DNA of 10,372 nt, taken from Rhizobacter sp. (GTDB taxonomy: Bacteria > Pseudomonadota > Gammaproteobacteria > Burkholderiales > Burkholderiaceae_C). The position numbers and the translations under genes are program-made. This document shows positions 1 through 5,717 of the stretch, one piece after another. Where the stretch lies: the NCBI GenBank assembly GCA_025360945.1, contig JANYBE010000328.1:1-10372 (forward strand), read 5' to 3'. Every line of letters starts with the position of its first letter. Position 1 is the stretch's first letter. The notes under the pieces were generated by a model that worked only from the letters and a program-made list of their open reading frames with translations, was not told the DNA's origin and searched no databases.

Positions 1-45
1 CCGGGCGAAATCACCGCAGTGCGAAGCACGGAGGTTGCCCGATGA
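1..45 (+). CDS. possible 3' end of an upstream gene (partial)
   Basis: Frame 1 is open from the left edge and stops at TGA 43-45, reading PGEITAVRSTEVAR. The TGA overlaps the ATG of the next gene as ATGA (42-45), the same junction style used at 1686-1689 and 2039-2042, so this could be the tail of a gene in the same operon. Only 14 codons are visible and no family can be recognised. An untranslated leader would look the same, so confidence is low. Confidence 0.35.
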   Translation, partial: PGEITAVRSTEVAR

Positions 46-1199
46 GCACGCCCGGCCTGGACCCACAAGCCCTCGCACGCCTGACCGCCGCGCTCACCCG
101 TCTGATCGATGGGAACCGCTTGCCTGGTGTGGTTGCGATGATTGCGCGGCGCGGGCAGGTGGGCTACCTCAAGAGTCTGGGCCGCCAGGACCCGCAGCGC
201 GGCACGCCGATGCGCGCCGATGCGGTGTTTCGGGTCCATTCGATGACCAAGCCCATCGTGTCACTCGCGACGATGATGCTGGTCGAGCAAGGTCTGCTGC
301 AGCTCAGCGACCCGGTGGCGTTGTACCTGCCGGTATTCTCTGCCGCGCGCGTCGGCGTCGAGCGCGAGGGGCGCTTCGACCTCGTTCCTGCGCGGCGGCC
401 GATGACGATCCATGACCTGCTGCGCCACACGGCAGGGTTCACTTACGAGCACTACGCCGTGTCCGCGGTGCGGCGTCGCTACATTGCTGCGCGGCTGGGC
501 GCGCGCGAACGCAGCAACGCTGAACAGATCGCCACGCTCGCCGCCCTGCCGCTGATGTACGAGCCCGGCTCGATGTGGGAGTACAGCCGTGCCACCGATG
601 TGCTCGGACGCGTGCTCGAAGTCGCCACTGGCCAGCCGCTGGGCGTGCATCTGCAGGCCGCGATCTTCGACCCGCTGGGGATGAGCGAGACCGGCTTTGA
701 GTTGCCCAGTACCGTGCTCGCGCGCGTCGCCGAACCGTTCGCGCGCGATCCCGACACCGATGCGCCCTCGACGCTGTTCGACGTGCGTGCGCCGGCCGCG
801 TTGCAAAACGGCGGTGCCGGCCTGCTGTCGACGACGGCCGACTACGCACGCTTTCTGCAACTGCTGCTGAACGGCGGCCGTCTGGGCCAAGTGCGCCTGC
901 TCGGGCGCAAGACGGTCGAGACGATGACGGCCGACCACCTGCTCACGATCCCGCGCACGCCCGATGTGCTGCCGCCCGATCACGGCTTCGGTCTGGGCTT
1001 TGCGGTCAAGACGCAGCTCGGCGGCGGTGTCGAGCCTGGCTCGGTCGGCAGCTATGGCTGGAGCGGCTCAGCCGGAACGGCCTTCTTCGTCGACCCGCAG
1101 GAGAGCATGTTCGCGATTGTGATGACCCAGGCGCCGGGCCAGTTCGACGAAGTGCGAGAGCTGTTCCGTCAGCTGGTCTATGCGGCCATCGAAGATTGA
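42..1199 (+). CDS. Serine hydrolase, beta-lactamase (class C / EstB-like) family
   Basis: A 385-residue protein of the beta-lactamase-fold serine hydrolases (class C beta-lactamases, penicillin-binding-protein-like peptidases, family VIII esterases). The nucleophile motif S67-M-T-K70 gives the catalytic serine and general-base lysine. The conserved tyrosine is probably Y181 in Y-S-R, where the classical motif is Y-x-N. The C-terminal motif sits at Y338-G-W-S-G-S-A-G-T followed by FFVDP, resembling the W-x-G motif of EstB-like esterases rather than the KTG of true beta-lactamases. There is no signal peptide or lipobox at the N-terminus (MSTPGLDPQALARL), so a cytoplasmic esterase or amidase is more likely than a periplasmic beta-lactamase. 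The ATG has a strong GGAGG at 30-34, seven bases upstream. The 3' end overlaps folK by 20 bases. The natural substrate cannot be read from the sequence. Confidence 0.93.
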   Translation: MSTPGLDPQALARLTAALTRLIDGNRLPGVVAMIARRGQVGYLKSLGRQDPQRGTPMRADAVFRVHSMTKPIVSLATMMLVEQGLLQLSDPVALYLPVFSAARVGVEREGRFDLVPARRPMTIHDLLRHTAGFTYEHYAVSAVRRRYIAARLGARERSNAEQIATLAALPLMYEPGSMWEYSRATDVLGRVLEVATGQPLGVHLQAAIFDPLGMSETGFELPSTVLARVAEPFARDPDTDAPSTLFDVRAPAALQNGGAGLLSTTADYARFLQLLLNGGRLGQVRLLGRKTVETMTADHLLTIPRTPDVLPPDHGFGLGFAVKTQLGGGVEPGSVGSYGWSGSAGTAFFVDPQESMFAIVMTQAPGQFDEVRELFRQLVYAAIED

Positions 1200-1689
1200 T
1201 GTCGGTGCGCCGGTGCTCGCGGGCATCGGACTGGGCGCCAACCTCGGCAACGCGCGGGCGACGCTGGACGCCGCGATCGAGGCGCTCGCGCTGCTGATCG
1301 ACAGCACGCTGCGCGCGACCTCGGCCATCTACCGCAGTGCGCCGATCGACTCGAGCGGGCCGGACTACCTGAATGCGGTCGTGCTGCTTGACACGCGGCT
1401 CGCACCGTACACCTTGCTCGCCGAACTGCAGCGCATCGAGCTTGCGCATGGCCGCGAGCGGCCGTACCGCAACGCACCGCGCACGCTCGACCTCGATCTG
1501 CTGTTCTATGGCGAACAGCGTATCGCCACGCCGACGCTGGTCGTGCCGCACCCACGCCTGCACAAGCGCGCGTTCGTCCTGCGCCCGCTCGCCGAGCTCG
1601 TACCGGCGCTGATGATCCCGGGGCATGGCAGTGTGACCGAATTGCTCACGGCGCTTGCGGAGCAGCGCGCCGATAAACTTTCCCGATGA
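1180..1689 (+). CDS. folK: 2-amino-4-hydroxy-6-hydroxymethyldihydropteridine pyrophosphokinase (HPPK)
   Basis: HPPK transfers pyrophosphate from ATP to 6-hydroxymethyl-7,8-dihydropterin, the step before dihydropteroate synthase in folate synthesis; it is cytosolic. The family signature is clear at R97-N-A-P-R-T-L-D104-L-D106-L-L, whose two aspartates bind magnesium. The N-terminal GIGLGANLGN (about 15-24) and the SAIYRSAPI and DYLNAVV segments are also typical. From ATG 1180 it has 169 residues, about ten more than Escherichia coli FolK. Homology begins only near residue 13, so GTG 1213 (about 158 residues) is a credible alternative start. ATG 1180 is kept because it overlaps the hydrolase end and could allow coupled translation; neither start has a strong Shine-Dalgarno sequence. 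The stop overlaps the next gene as ATGA. Confidence 0.96.
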   Translation: MRPSKIDVGAPVLAGIGLGANLGNARATLDAAIEALALLIDSTLRATSAIYRSAPIDSSGPDYLNAVVLLDTRLAPYTLLAELQRIELAHGRERPYRNAPRTLDLDLLFYGEQRIATPTLVVPHPRLHKRAFVLRPLAELVPALMIPGHGSVTELLTALAEQRADKLSR

Positions 1690-2042
1690 ACGCGATCCCC
1701 GTCTCGCTGCAAACCGTGCTGCTGCTCGCGGCGTCAAACGTATTCATGACGTTCGCCTGGTACGGTCACCTGAAGAACTTCGCTGACAGGCCCTGGTACT
1801 GGGCTGCGCTCGTCAGCCGGGGCATCGCGCTGTTCAAGTACCTGCTTCAGGTGCCGGGCAACCGGATCGGCTTTGTCGGTGGCCTATCGCTGGCGCAGCT
1901 CAAGATCACGCAGGAGGTGATCACGCTGGTGGTGTTCGTGCCGTTCGCCTTGTTTGACATGGACCAGACGTTCAAGCTGGACTTCTTCTGGGCAGGCCCG
2001 TGCATGGTCGGTGCGGTCTACTTCATCTTTCGCGATCGATGA
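1686..2042 (+). CDS. DUF486 / DMT-like small membrane protein
   Basis: A 118-residue integral membrane protein of the DUF486 family, short relatives of the drug/metabolite transporter superfamily with about four transmembrane helices and no established substrate. Recognisable family stretches are NVFMTFAWYGHLK (19-31), LLQVPGNRIGF, LAQLKITQEVITLVVFVPFAL and the C-terminal GAVYFIFRDR. From my recollection of the family, the usual segment near residues 44-54 reads like SWGIAFFEY, whereas this copy reads SRGIALFKY: an arginine and a lysine replace a tryptophan and a glutamate, adding charge to a membrane segment. The frame is intact. The start codon overlaps the folK stop (ATGA 1686-1689) and the stop overlaps the kinase start (ATGA 2039-2042), so it is embedded in the operon and probably translationally coupled. 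Confidence 0.85.
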   Translation: MNAIPVSLQTVLLLAASNVFMTFAWYGHLKNFADRPWYWAALVSRGIALFKYLLQVPGNRIGFVGGLSLAQLKITQEVITLVVFVPFALFDMDQTFKLDFFWAGPCMVGAVYFIFRDR

Positions 2043-2716
2043 GCACCTCCACCCTCGCTCCCGGCCTGCAGCGCTTTCGGCACATCGTGATCGAAGGGCC
2101 TATCGGCGTGGGCAAGAGCTCGCTCGCGCGCAAGCTCGCAGCCCGCCTGGGTGCCGAGCTGCAGCTGGAGCAGCCCGATGAAAACCCCTTTCTGGCGCGC
2201 TTCTATGCCGACATGCCGGGTTACGCGTTCCAGACCCAGCTGTTCTTTCTGTTCCAGCGCATGAAGCAAGTGCAGGCCGCGGCGCAGCCGGGCATCTTCG
2301 TGAGTGCGGTGGTCGGGGACTTCCTGTTCGCTAAGGACGCGCTGTTCGCGCGGCTGACGCTCAGCGACGATGAGTTTCGTCTGTACGCGCAGATGTACGC
2401 GCAGATCGCACCGCAGGTGCGCGAGCCCGATCTCGTCGTGTGGTTGCAGGCCTCGCCCGAGACGCTGCTGCAGCGCATCCGCCGCCGCGCGATCAGTATG
2501 GAGCTGGGCTTGACGTCCGAATACCTGCAGCGTCTGTGCGACGCGTACGTGGAGTACTTCCACGCCTACGAAGGTGCGCCGGTGTTCGCGATCGGCACCG
2601 AGCACTTCAACCCGGTTGACCGCGCGGCCGACTTCGAGACGCTGTTGGAGCGCCTGGCTCTGTTTAAGGGGCCGCGCGAATTCTTCAATTCGCACGTCGA
2701 GATCCCGTTCGGCTGA
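2039..2716 (+). CDS. Deoxynucleoside kinase (deoxyadenosine/deoxyguanosine kinase family)
   Basis: A 225-residue cytosolic kinase that phosphorylates deoxynucleosides for dNTP salvage, using ATP. The P-loop is G20-P-I-G-V-G-K-S27. It is followed by the family's substrate-side segment ENPFLARFYADMPGYAFQTQ (48-67), the VVGDFLFAKDALFARL segment (91-106, in the position of the usual VSDFLxxKD motif) and a VVWLQASPETLLQRIRRR segment leading into the lid. NPVDRAADFETLLERL near the C-terminus is also typical. An upstream in-frame ATG at 2000 exists, but 2039 is chosen because homology begins here and because the ATG overlaps the stop of the preceding gene. A folK/deoxynucleoside-kinase pairing is common in betaproteobacteria, usually with panB next; here a phosphate transport pair follows instead. 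Base specificity (dA, dG or broader) cannot be decided. Confidence 0.92.
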   Translation: MSTSTLAPGLQRFRHIVIEGPIGVGKSSLARKLAARLGAELQLEQPDENPFLARFYADMPGYAFQTQLFFLFQRMKQVQAAAQPGIFVSAVVGDFLFAKDALFARLTLSDDEFRLYAQMYAQIAPQVREPDLVVWLQASPETLLQRIRRRAISMELGLTSEYLQRLCDAYVEYFHAYEGAPVFAIGTEHFNPVDRAADFETLLERLALFKGPREFFNSHVEIPFG

Positions 2717-2739
2717 TTGCGGCCGCTTACACTGCCGCC

Positions 2740-2768
2740 GTGTCAATTCGATGACGCGACCGTGACAC
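2740..2768 (-). promoter_or_regulatory. Possible PHO-box-like operator upstream of the DUF47-pit pair
   Basis: The plus strand shows GTGTCA (2740-2745), TGACGC (2752-2757) and TGACAC (2763-2768). The outer pair is a perfect six-base inverted repeat. The last two are near-identical direct repeats exactly 11 bases apart, the periodicity of a PhoB box. Read on the minus strand, 2768-2751 is GTGTCACGGTCGCGTCAT, which matches the TGTCA...GTCA core of the PhoB consensus but not its AT-rich middle. It lies 23-51 bases before the DUF47 start. Binding by PhoB is an inference. Confidence 0.35.
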
Positions 2769-2779
2769 CGTGCACCCAG

Positions 2780-2783
2780 GGAG
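2780..2783 (+). promoter_or_regulatory. Ribosome binding site that fixes the DUF47 start
   Basis: GGAG within AGGGAGAG lies seven bases before ATG 2791. It falls inside the reading frame that would begin at the upstream GTG 2770, so it favours ATG 2791 as the true start. Confidence 0.75.
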
Positions 2784-2790
2784 AGTTGGA

Positions 2791-3438
2791 ATGTTGTTCG
2801 GCAAGCTGCTGCCCCGAGAGGGCAACTTTTTCGATCTGTTCAACCAGCATGGCGGCTTCATTGTCGAGGGCGCGCGAGCCTTCATCCTGCTGATCCAGAA
2901 CTATGGCGACCTGACGCTGCGCGAGAAGTACGCCAGCGAGGTCGACCGCGCGGAGAAACAGGCCGATCGCGTCACCGCAGAGGTGAACCGGCTGCTGCAC
3001 AAGACCTTCATCACGCCGATCGACCGCGAGCAGATTCACGGCCTGATCAACGCGATGGATGACATCCTCGATTTGCTGCAGGACGCGACCGAAACCATGT
3101 CGCTGTACGACGTGCGCGCGATGACCGAAGACGTGCTGCGCCTGGGCGATCTCAGCGCCAAATGCTGCGAGCGCGTGCAGCATGCCGTCTCTCTGCTGCC
3201 GCGCATCAGCCAGGCCGAGGCGGCCGAGGCCGCGATCAAGACCTGCGAAGAGATCGACAAGCTCGAGTCCGATGCCGACCGGGTGATGCGCTCGGCGATG
3301 TCCAAGCTATTCCGCGAGGAGATGGACGTGCGCGAGCTGATCAAGCTCAAGGCGATCTACGAGTTGCTCGAATCGATCTCTGACCGCTGCGAGGACGTGG
3401 CGAACCTGATCGAGGGCGTCGTCCTCGAGAACTCATGA
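2791..3438 (+). CDS. DUF47 family PhoU-like protein, partner of Pit
   Basis: A 215-residue, almost wholly helical cytosolic protein of the DUF47 family, structurally related to PhoU and generally encoded next to Pit transporters, whose activity it is thought to modulate. The N-terminus MLFGKLLPREGNFFDLFNQH is typical. PhoU-like E/D-x3-D metal-binding motifs are visible at E55-KQA-D59, E159-SDA-D163 and D198-RCE-D202. Other family segments are FITPIDREQIHGLINAMDDILD (73-94) and IYELLESISDRCEDVANLIEG near the end. The start is ATG 2791 with GGAG at 2780-2783; GTG 2770 would only add seven residues that do not resemble the family. pit follows after a 108-base GC-rich spacer, so the two are probably one operon, with expression possibly controlled through the element at 2740-2768. 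Confidence 0.93.
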   Translation: MLFGKLLPREGNFFDLFNQHGGFIVEGARAFILLIQNYGDLTLREKYASEVDRAEKQADRVTAEVNRLLHKTFITPIDREQIHGLINAMDDILDLLQDATETMSLYDVRAMTEDVLRLGDLSAKCCERVQHAVSLLPRISQAEAAEAAIKTCEEIDKLESDADRVMRSAMSKLFREEMDVRELIKLKAIYELLESISDRCEDVANLIEGVVLENS

Positions 3439-3453
3439 CGGCCTCCCATCCTT

Positions 3454-3523
3454 GCGGCTGCGCCGCAGTGCGACCGCCCGCGGGAGTCGGGTCTTTCTCG
3501 GGGCGGCCCGGCGGGGCGGCCCG
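3454..3523 (+). repeat. Hairpin and 13-base tandem repeat in the DUF47-pit spacer
   Basis: The 108-base spacer (3439-3546) is extremely GC-rich. It holds a perfect five-base-pair hairpin GCGGC-TGC-GCCGC at 3454-3466, an eight-base palindrome CCCGCGGG at 3477-3484, and two copies of GGGGCGGCCCG at 3500-3510 and 3513-3523 (period 13). No T-tract follows the hairpin, so it is not an intrinsic terminator. It could tune transcript stability or read-through into pit, or be a small slippage duplication. Confidence 0.6.
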
Positions 3524-3546
3524 CTCCGCAGCTTGAGGCCGTACTG

Positions 3547-4560
3547 ATGGGTTCCATTCAGACGGGCTTCTGGGTCGTCGCGCTCCTGGTCGTGCTGGCC
3601 ATTGCCTTCGACTTCATGAACGGATTCCACGACGCGGCGAACGCCATCGCCACCGTCGTCTCCACCGGCGTGCTCAAGCCGCAGCAGGCGATCGTGTTCG
3701 CCGCGTTCTTCAACGTGCTGGCGATCCTGGTCTTTCACCTGAACGTCGCGGCCACCATTGGCAAGGGCATCGTGCTGCCCGGTGTGGTCGATCACCATGT
3801 GGTGTTCGGTGCGCTGATCGGCGCGATCTTCTGGAACATCGTGACCTGGTGGTACGGCATCCCGTCGAGCTCATCGCACGCTCTGATCGGCGGCATCGTC
3901 GGTTCGGTGATCGCCAAGGCCGGCGCGGGGTCGCTGATCGCGGCCGGGATCTGGAAGACGGTGCTGTTCATCTTCCTGTCGCCGCTGCTGGGCTTCCTGC
4001 TCGGCTCGCTGCTGATGGTGTTGGTCGCGAACCTGTGCAAACGCAGTTCGCCGCTGCGCGTGGACAACCTTTTCCGGCGCCTGCAACTGGTCTCGGCCGG
4101 CCTGTACAGCCTGGGTCACGGCGGTAACGACGCACAAAAGACCATCGGCATCATCTGGATGCTGCTGATCGCGACTAACTACTCAGCGGCCGGCGACACG
4201 CTGCCGCCGAGCTGGGTGATCTGGTGCTGCTATCTCGCGATCGGTGCGGGCACGATGTTCGGCGGCTGGCGCATCGTCAAGACCATGGGGCAGAAGATCA
4301 CCAAGCTCAAGCCGGTGGGTGGCTTTTGCGCCGAGGCGGGTGGCGCAATCACGCTGTTCCTGGCGACCGCGTTGGGTGTGCCAGTCTCGACGACGCACAC
4401 GATCACCGGCGCGATCGTCGGCGTCGGCTCGGTCCAGCGCGCCTCGGCGGTGCGCTGGGGCGTGGCGGGCAACATCGTCTGGGCGTGGATCTTCACGATC
4501 CCGGCCTCGGCCTTCGTCGCTGGGGTCTTCTACTGGATCGGGCGCGCGCTGTTCGTCTGA
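3547..4560 (+). CDS. pit: PiT family inorganic phosphate transporter (low affinity)
   Basis: A 337-residue inner-membrane symporter that imports phosphate, probably as a metal-phosphate complex driven by protons, as known for bacterial Pit proteins. Hydrophobic helices run along the whole length. The internal duplication characteristic of the family is visible: N25-G-F-H-D29-A-A-N-A-I in the first half matches G190-H-G-G-N-D195-A-Q-K in the second, and GIPSSSSHALIGG (104-116) matches GVPVSTTHTITGAIVG (277-292). These pairs form the two inverted substrate-binding halves. GAGG at 3535-3538 lies eight bases before ATG 3547. The length fits the compact bacterial, DUF47-linked subgroup (E. coli PitA is about 500 residues). 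The last 31 bases overlap the convergent TM2-domain gene, leaving no room for a terminator between them. Substrate other than phosphate, such as sulfate, is possible but less likely beside DUF47. Confidence 0.95.
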   Translation: MGSIQTGFWVVALLVVLAIAFDFMNGFHDAANAIATVVSTGVLKPQQAIVFAAFFNVLAILVFHLNVAATIGKGIVLPGVVDHHVVFGALIGAIFWNIVTWWYGIPSSSSHALIGGIVGSVIAKAGAGSLIAAGIWKTVLFIFLSPLLGFLLGSLLMVLVANLCKRSSPLRVDNLFRRLQLVSAGLYSLGHGGNDAQKTIGIIWMLLIATNYSAAGDTLPPSWVIWCCYLAIGAGTMFGGWRIVKTMGQKITKLKPVGGFCAEAGGAITLFLATALGVPVSTTHTITGAIVGVGSVQRASAVRWGVAGNIVWAWIFTIPASAFVAGVFYWIGRALFV

Positions 4561-5003
4561 ACCGTCTTGGCTTCGGCTTGATATTCGAAATAGCGCTGCG
4601 CGCTGAACGCGAGCGTCGCCATCAGTACGCCACCGCCGACGACCAGTGCGATCACCACGCCGATCACCGTGGCCCAACTCATGCGGTGCTGCGGCCCGGT
4701 CGGGTTGAAGCGTGCGTTCCAACGCTCGTCCGGCGTGAGACCGTAGATGATTGCGCTGAACATGCCGATCGCGACCATCAGGCCGAGCAGGGGAATCAAG
4801 ACCCACGCGAGATGGTCGTCACCGCCGAGTTGGCGCATGCGCTGCACTCCGTAGAGCCCGACAAGTGTCGGCCAGACGAAGAGCCAGCCCCAGCGGTCTG
4901 CGAAGCCGTGAAGGTAGAAACGGTGTAGGCCGAGGCTGCCGGCGGCCACCGCAAGCCAGGTCGCGAAGGTCTTGGACTTGTAGCCTTGCGGGTCGGCCGT
5001 CAC
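4530..5003 (-). CDS. TM2-domain membrane protein, unknown function
   Basis: A 157-residue membrane protein from GTG 5003. Predicted hydrophobic segments lie near residues 12-28, 38-54, 66-88 and 110-133. The first two form a TM2-type domain: G22-S-L-G-L-H-R-F-Y-L-H-G matches the G-x-x-G-x-H-x-F-Y-x-G signature. A polar loop with YGLTPDERWNARFNP (87-101) separates helices three and four. The reading frame stays open up to 5072, but GTG 5003 is chosen because it overlaps the acetyltransferase stop as GTGA (5003-5000) and has AAGGA at 5014-5010. The stop lies inside pit, so about the last ten residues (TNSARPIQ and neighbours) are encoded antisense to the end of pit. No role is established for such proteins; coupling with the acetyltransferase suggests co-expression only. 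Confidence 0.85.
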   Translation of the reverse strand: MTADPQGYKSKTFATWLAVAAGSLGLHRFYLHGFADRWGWLFVWPTLVGLYGVQRMRQLGGDDHLAWVLIPLLGLMVAIGMFSAIIYGLTPDERWNARFNPTGPQHRMSWATVIGVVIALVVGGGVLMATLAFSAQRYFEYQAEAKTVQTNSARPIQ

Positions 5004-5542
5004 GCGCCGTCCTTCGGGTCGTTCGCTTGCCCCGGGCCGAGTGCCTTCTGCATGATCACGACGTCGCACCACCGGTCGAACTTCCAGCCGGCGGCCTTCA
5101 TCACTCCGACGTGCTCGAAGCCCAGCGAGCGGTGTACGCCGATCGATCCGAGGTTCGCCGAGTCGCCGATCACCGCGAGCATCTGGCGGGCGCCGGCCGC
5201 CTCGCTGCGAACCAGCAGTTCGGCCAACAGCAGCCGGCCCAGACCCTGGCCCTTGGCATCGGCGGCGAGATAGACCGAGTCCTCAAGGCAGAAGCGGTAG
5301 GCCTTGCGCGGCCGGAAGTGGTTGGCGTAGGCGTAGCCGAGCACTGCGCCGTCGCGCACCACGACCAGCCACGGCAGGCCCTTGGACAACACGTCGTCGC
5401 GACGCCGCGCCATCTCGGCTTGGTCGGGTGCGTCGAGTTCGAAGGTGCCGGTGCCGTTCAGCACGTTCCAACCGTAGATGGCGGTGATCGCGGGCAGGTC
5501 GGCGTGGGTGCTGGGGCGGATCAACAGGGCGGGCGTACTCAT
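5000..5542 (-). CDS. GNAT family N-acetyltransferase (phosphinothricin acetyltransferase / MnaT-like)
   Basis: A 180-residue cytosolic acetyl-CoA-dependent N-acetyltransferase. The opening LLIRPSTHADLPAITAIYGWNVLNGTGTFEL is typical of the Pat/Bar and YncA (MnaT) subgroup, which acetylates amino-acid-like amines such as phosphinothricin, methionine sulfoximine or methionine sulfone. The acetyl-CoA loop is DAKGQGLGRLLL (95-106), with lysine where Q/R is usual at the first position of Q/R-x-x-G-x-G. DSANLGSIGVHRSLGFEHVG (127-146) is the following conserved motif, and W153-K-F-D-R-W-C-D-V matches the subgroup's C-terminal strand. ATG 5542 is preceded by GAGGA about five bases upstream. It is divergent from rpsP with 175 bases between, and overlaps the TM2 gene by four bases. 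The exact substrate is not determined; intrinsic herbicide-type resistance is possible but unproven. Confidence 0.92.
   Translation of the reverse strand: MSTPALLIRPSTHADLPAITAIYGWNVLNGTGTFELDAPDQAEMARRRDDVLSKGLPWLVVVRDGAVLGYAYANHFRPRKAYRFCLEDSVYLAADAKGQGLGRLLLAELLVRSEAAGARQMLAVIGDSANLGSIGVHRSLGFEHVGVMKAAGWKFDRWCDVVIMQKALGPGQANDPKDGA
5010..5014 (-). promoter_or_regulatory. Ribosome binding site deciding the TM2 gene start
   Basis: AAGGA on the minus strand lies six bases before GTG 5003, inside the last codons of the acetyltransferase gene. Together with the GTGA overlap it favours GTG 5003 over starts further upstream. Confidence 0.65.
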
Positions 5543-5568
5543 CGGTTTCCTCTTGGCTGGAAGCTGAG

Positions 5569-5574
5569 TTTATA
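5569..5574 (-). promoter_or_regulatory. Candidate -10 element for the acetyltransferase gene
   Basis: On the minus strand 5574-5569 reads TATAAA, about 26 bases before ATG 5542, the right distance for a short leader containing the GAGGA ribosome binding site. No convincing -35 was found. It shares bases with the plus-strand TATAAT of the rpsP promoter, so the two promoters, if both real, would compete. Confidence 0.35.
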
Positions 5575-5576
5575 AT
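5571..5576 (+). promoter_or_regulatory. -10 element of the rpsP-rimM-trmD-rplS promoter
   Basis: A perfect TATAAT at 5571-5576 in otherwise GC-rich sequence predicts transcription from about 5582-5584 and a leader of about 135 bases before rpsP. The -35 is weak: TTCCTC at 5547-5552 with an 18-base spacer is the best I can see. The position directly upstream of a highly expressed ribosomal operon is the main support. Confidence 0.7.
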
Positions 5577-5619
5577 GCGCGGTTTCGTTGGTGGCCGGAC
5601 GAGTGGCCGGCGCTCTCCA

Positions 5620-5642
5620 GACCGACGAGCTTGTGGTCGGTC
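5620..5642 (+). other. Leader hairpin in the rpsP 5' untranslated region
   Basis: GACCGAC (5620-5626) and GTCGGTC (5636-5642) form a perfect seven-base-pair stem with a nine-base loop. A second small dyad, CTGCAGTGCAG, follows at 5644-5654, and GTGGCCGG is repeated at 5591-5598 and 5603-5610. These sit in the long leader between the promoter and the AAGGA ribosome binding site at 5707-5711. No T-tract follows, so it is not a terminator. A role in mRNA stability or feedback regulation is possible but unproven. Confidence 0.55.
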
Positions 5643-5717
5643 GCTGCAGTGCAGAAGTCGACGTGCAAGGGAGACCTGCCTCAACGGGGTGGGTCATTTG
5701 AAATCTAAGGAACAGTC

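Noticed and set aside
261..983. Long minus-strand open frame antisense to the serine hydrolase (240 codons)
   Set aside because: It follows the codon pattern of the plus-strand gene in GC-rich DNA, is rich in arginine, histidine and glutamine with no recognisable domain, and the plus-strand product is clearly a real protein.
2728..2733. TACACT as a -10 for the DUF47-pit operon
   Set aside because: No acceptable -35 at 16-18 bases (CCGTTC region) and only a partial -10 match; too weak to list as a promoter.
2018..2746. Minus-strand open frame of 242 codons antisense to the deoxynucleoside kinase
   Set aside because: Low-complexity composition and no family resemblance; the opposite strand encodes a clear kinase.
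2770..2790. GTG 2770 as the DUF47 start
   Set aside because: It adds seven residues unlike the family and would place the good GGAG ribosome binding site inside the coding region.
3454..3466. Hairpin after DUF47 as an intrinsic terminator
   Set aside because: Only five base pairs and no following T-tract, and pit is expected to be co-transcribed.
4183..4928. Open frames on both strands across the end of pit and the TM2 gene (207 and 234 codons)
   Set aside because: Compositional shadows; their products are rich in Arg, Asp and His and match no family, while pit and the TM2 gene show real motifs.
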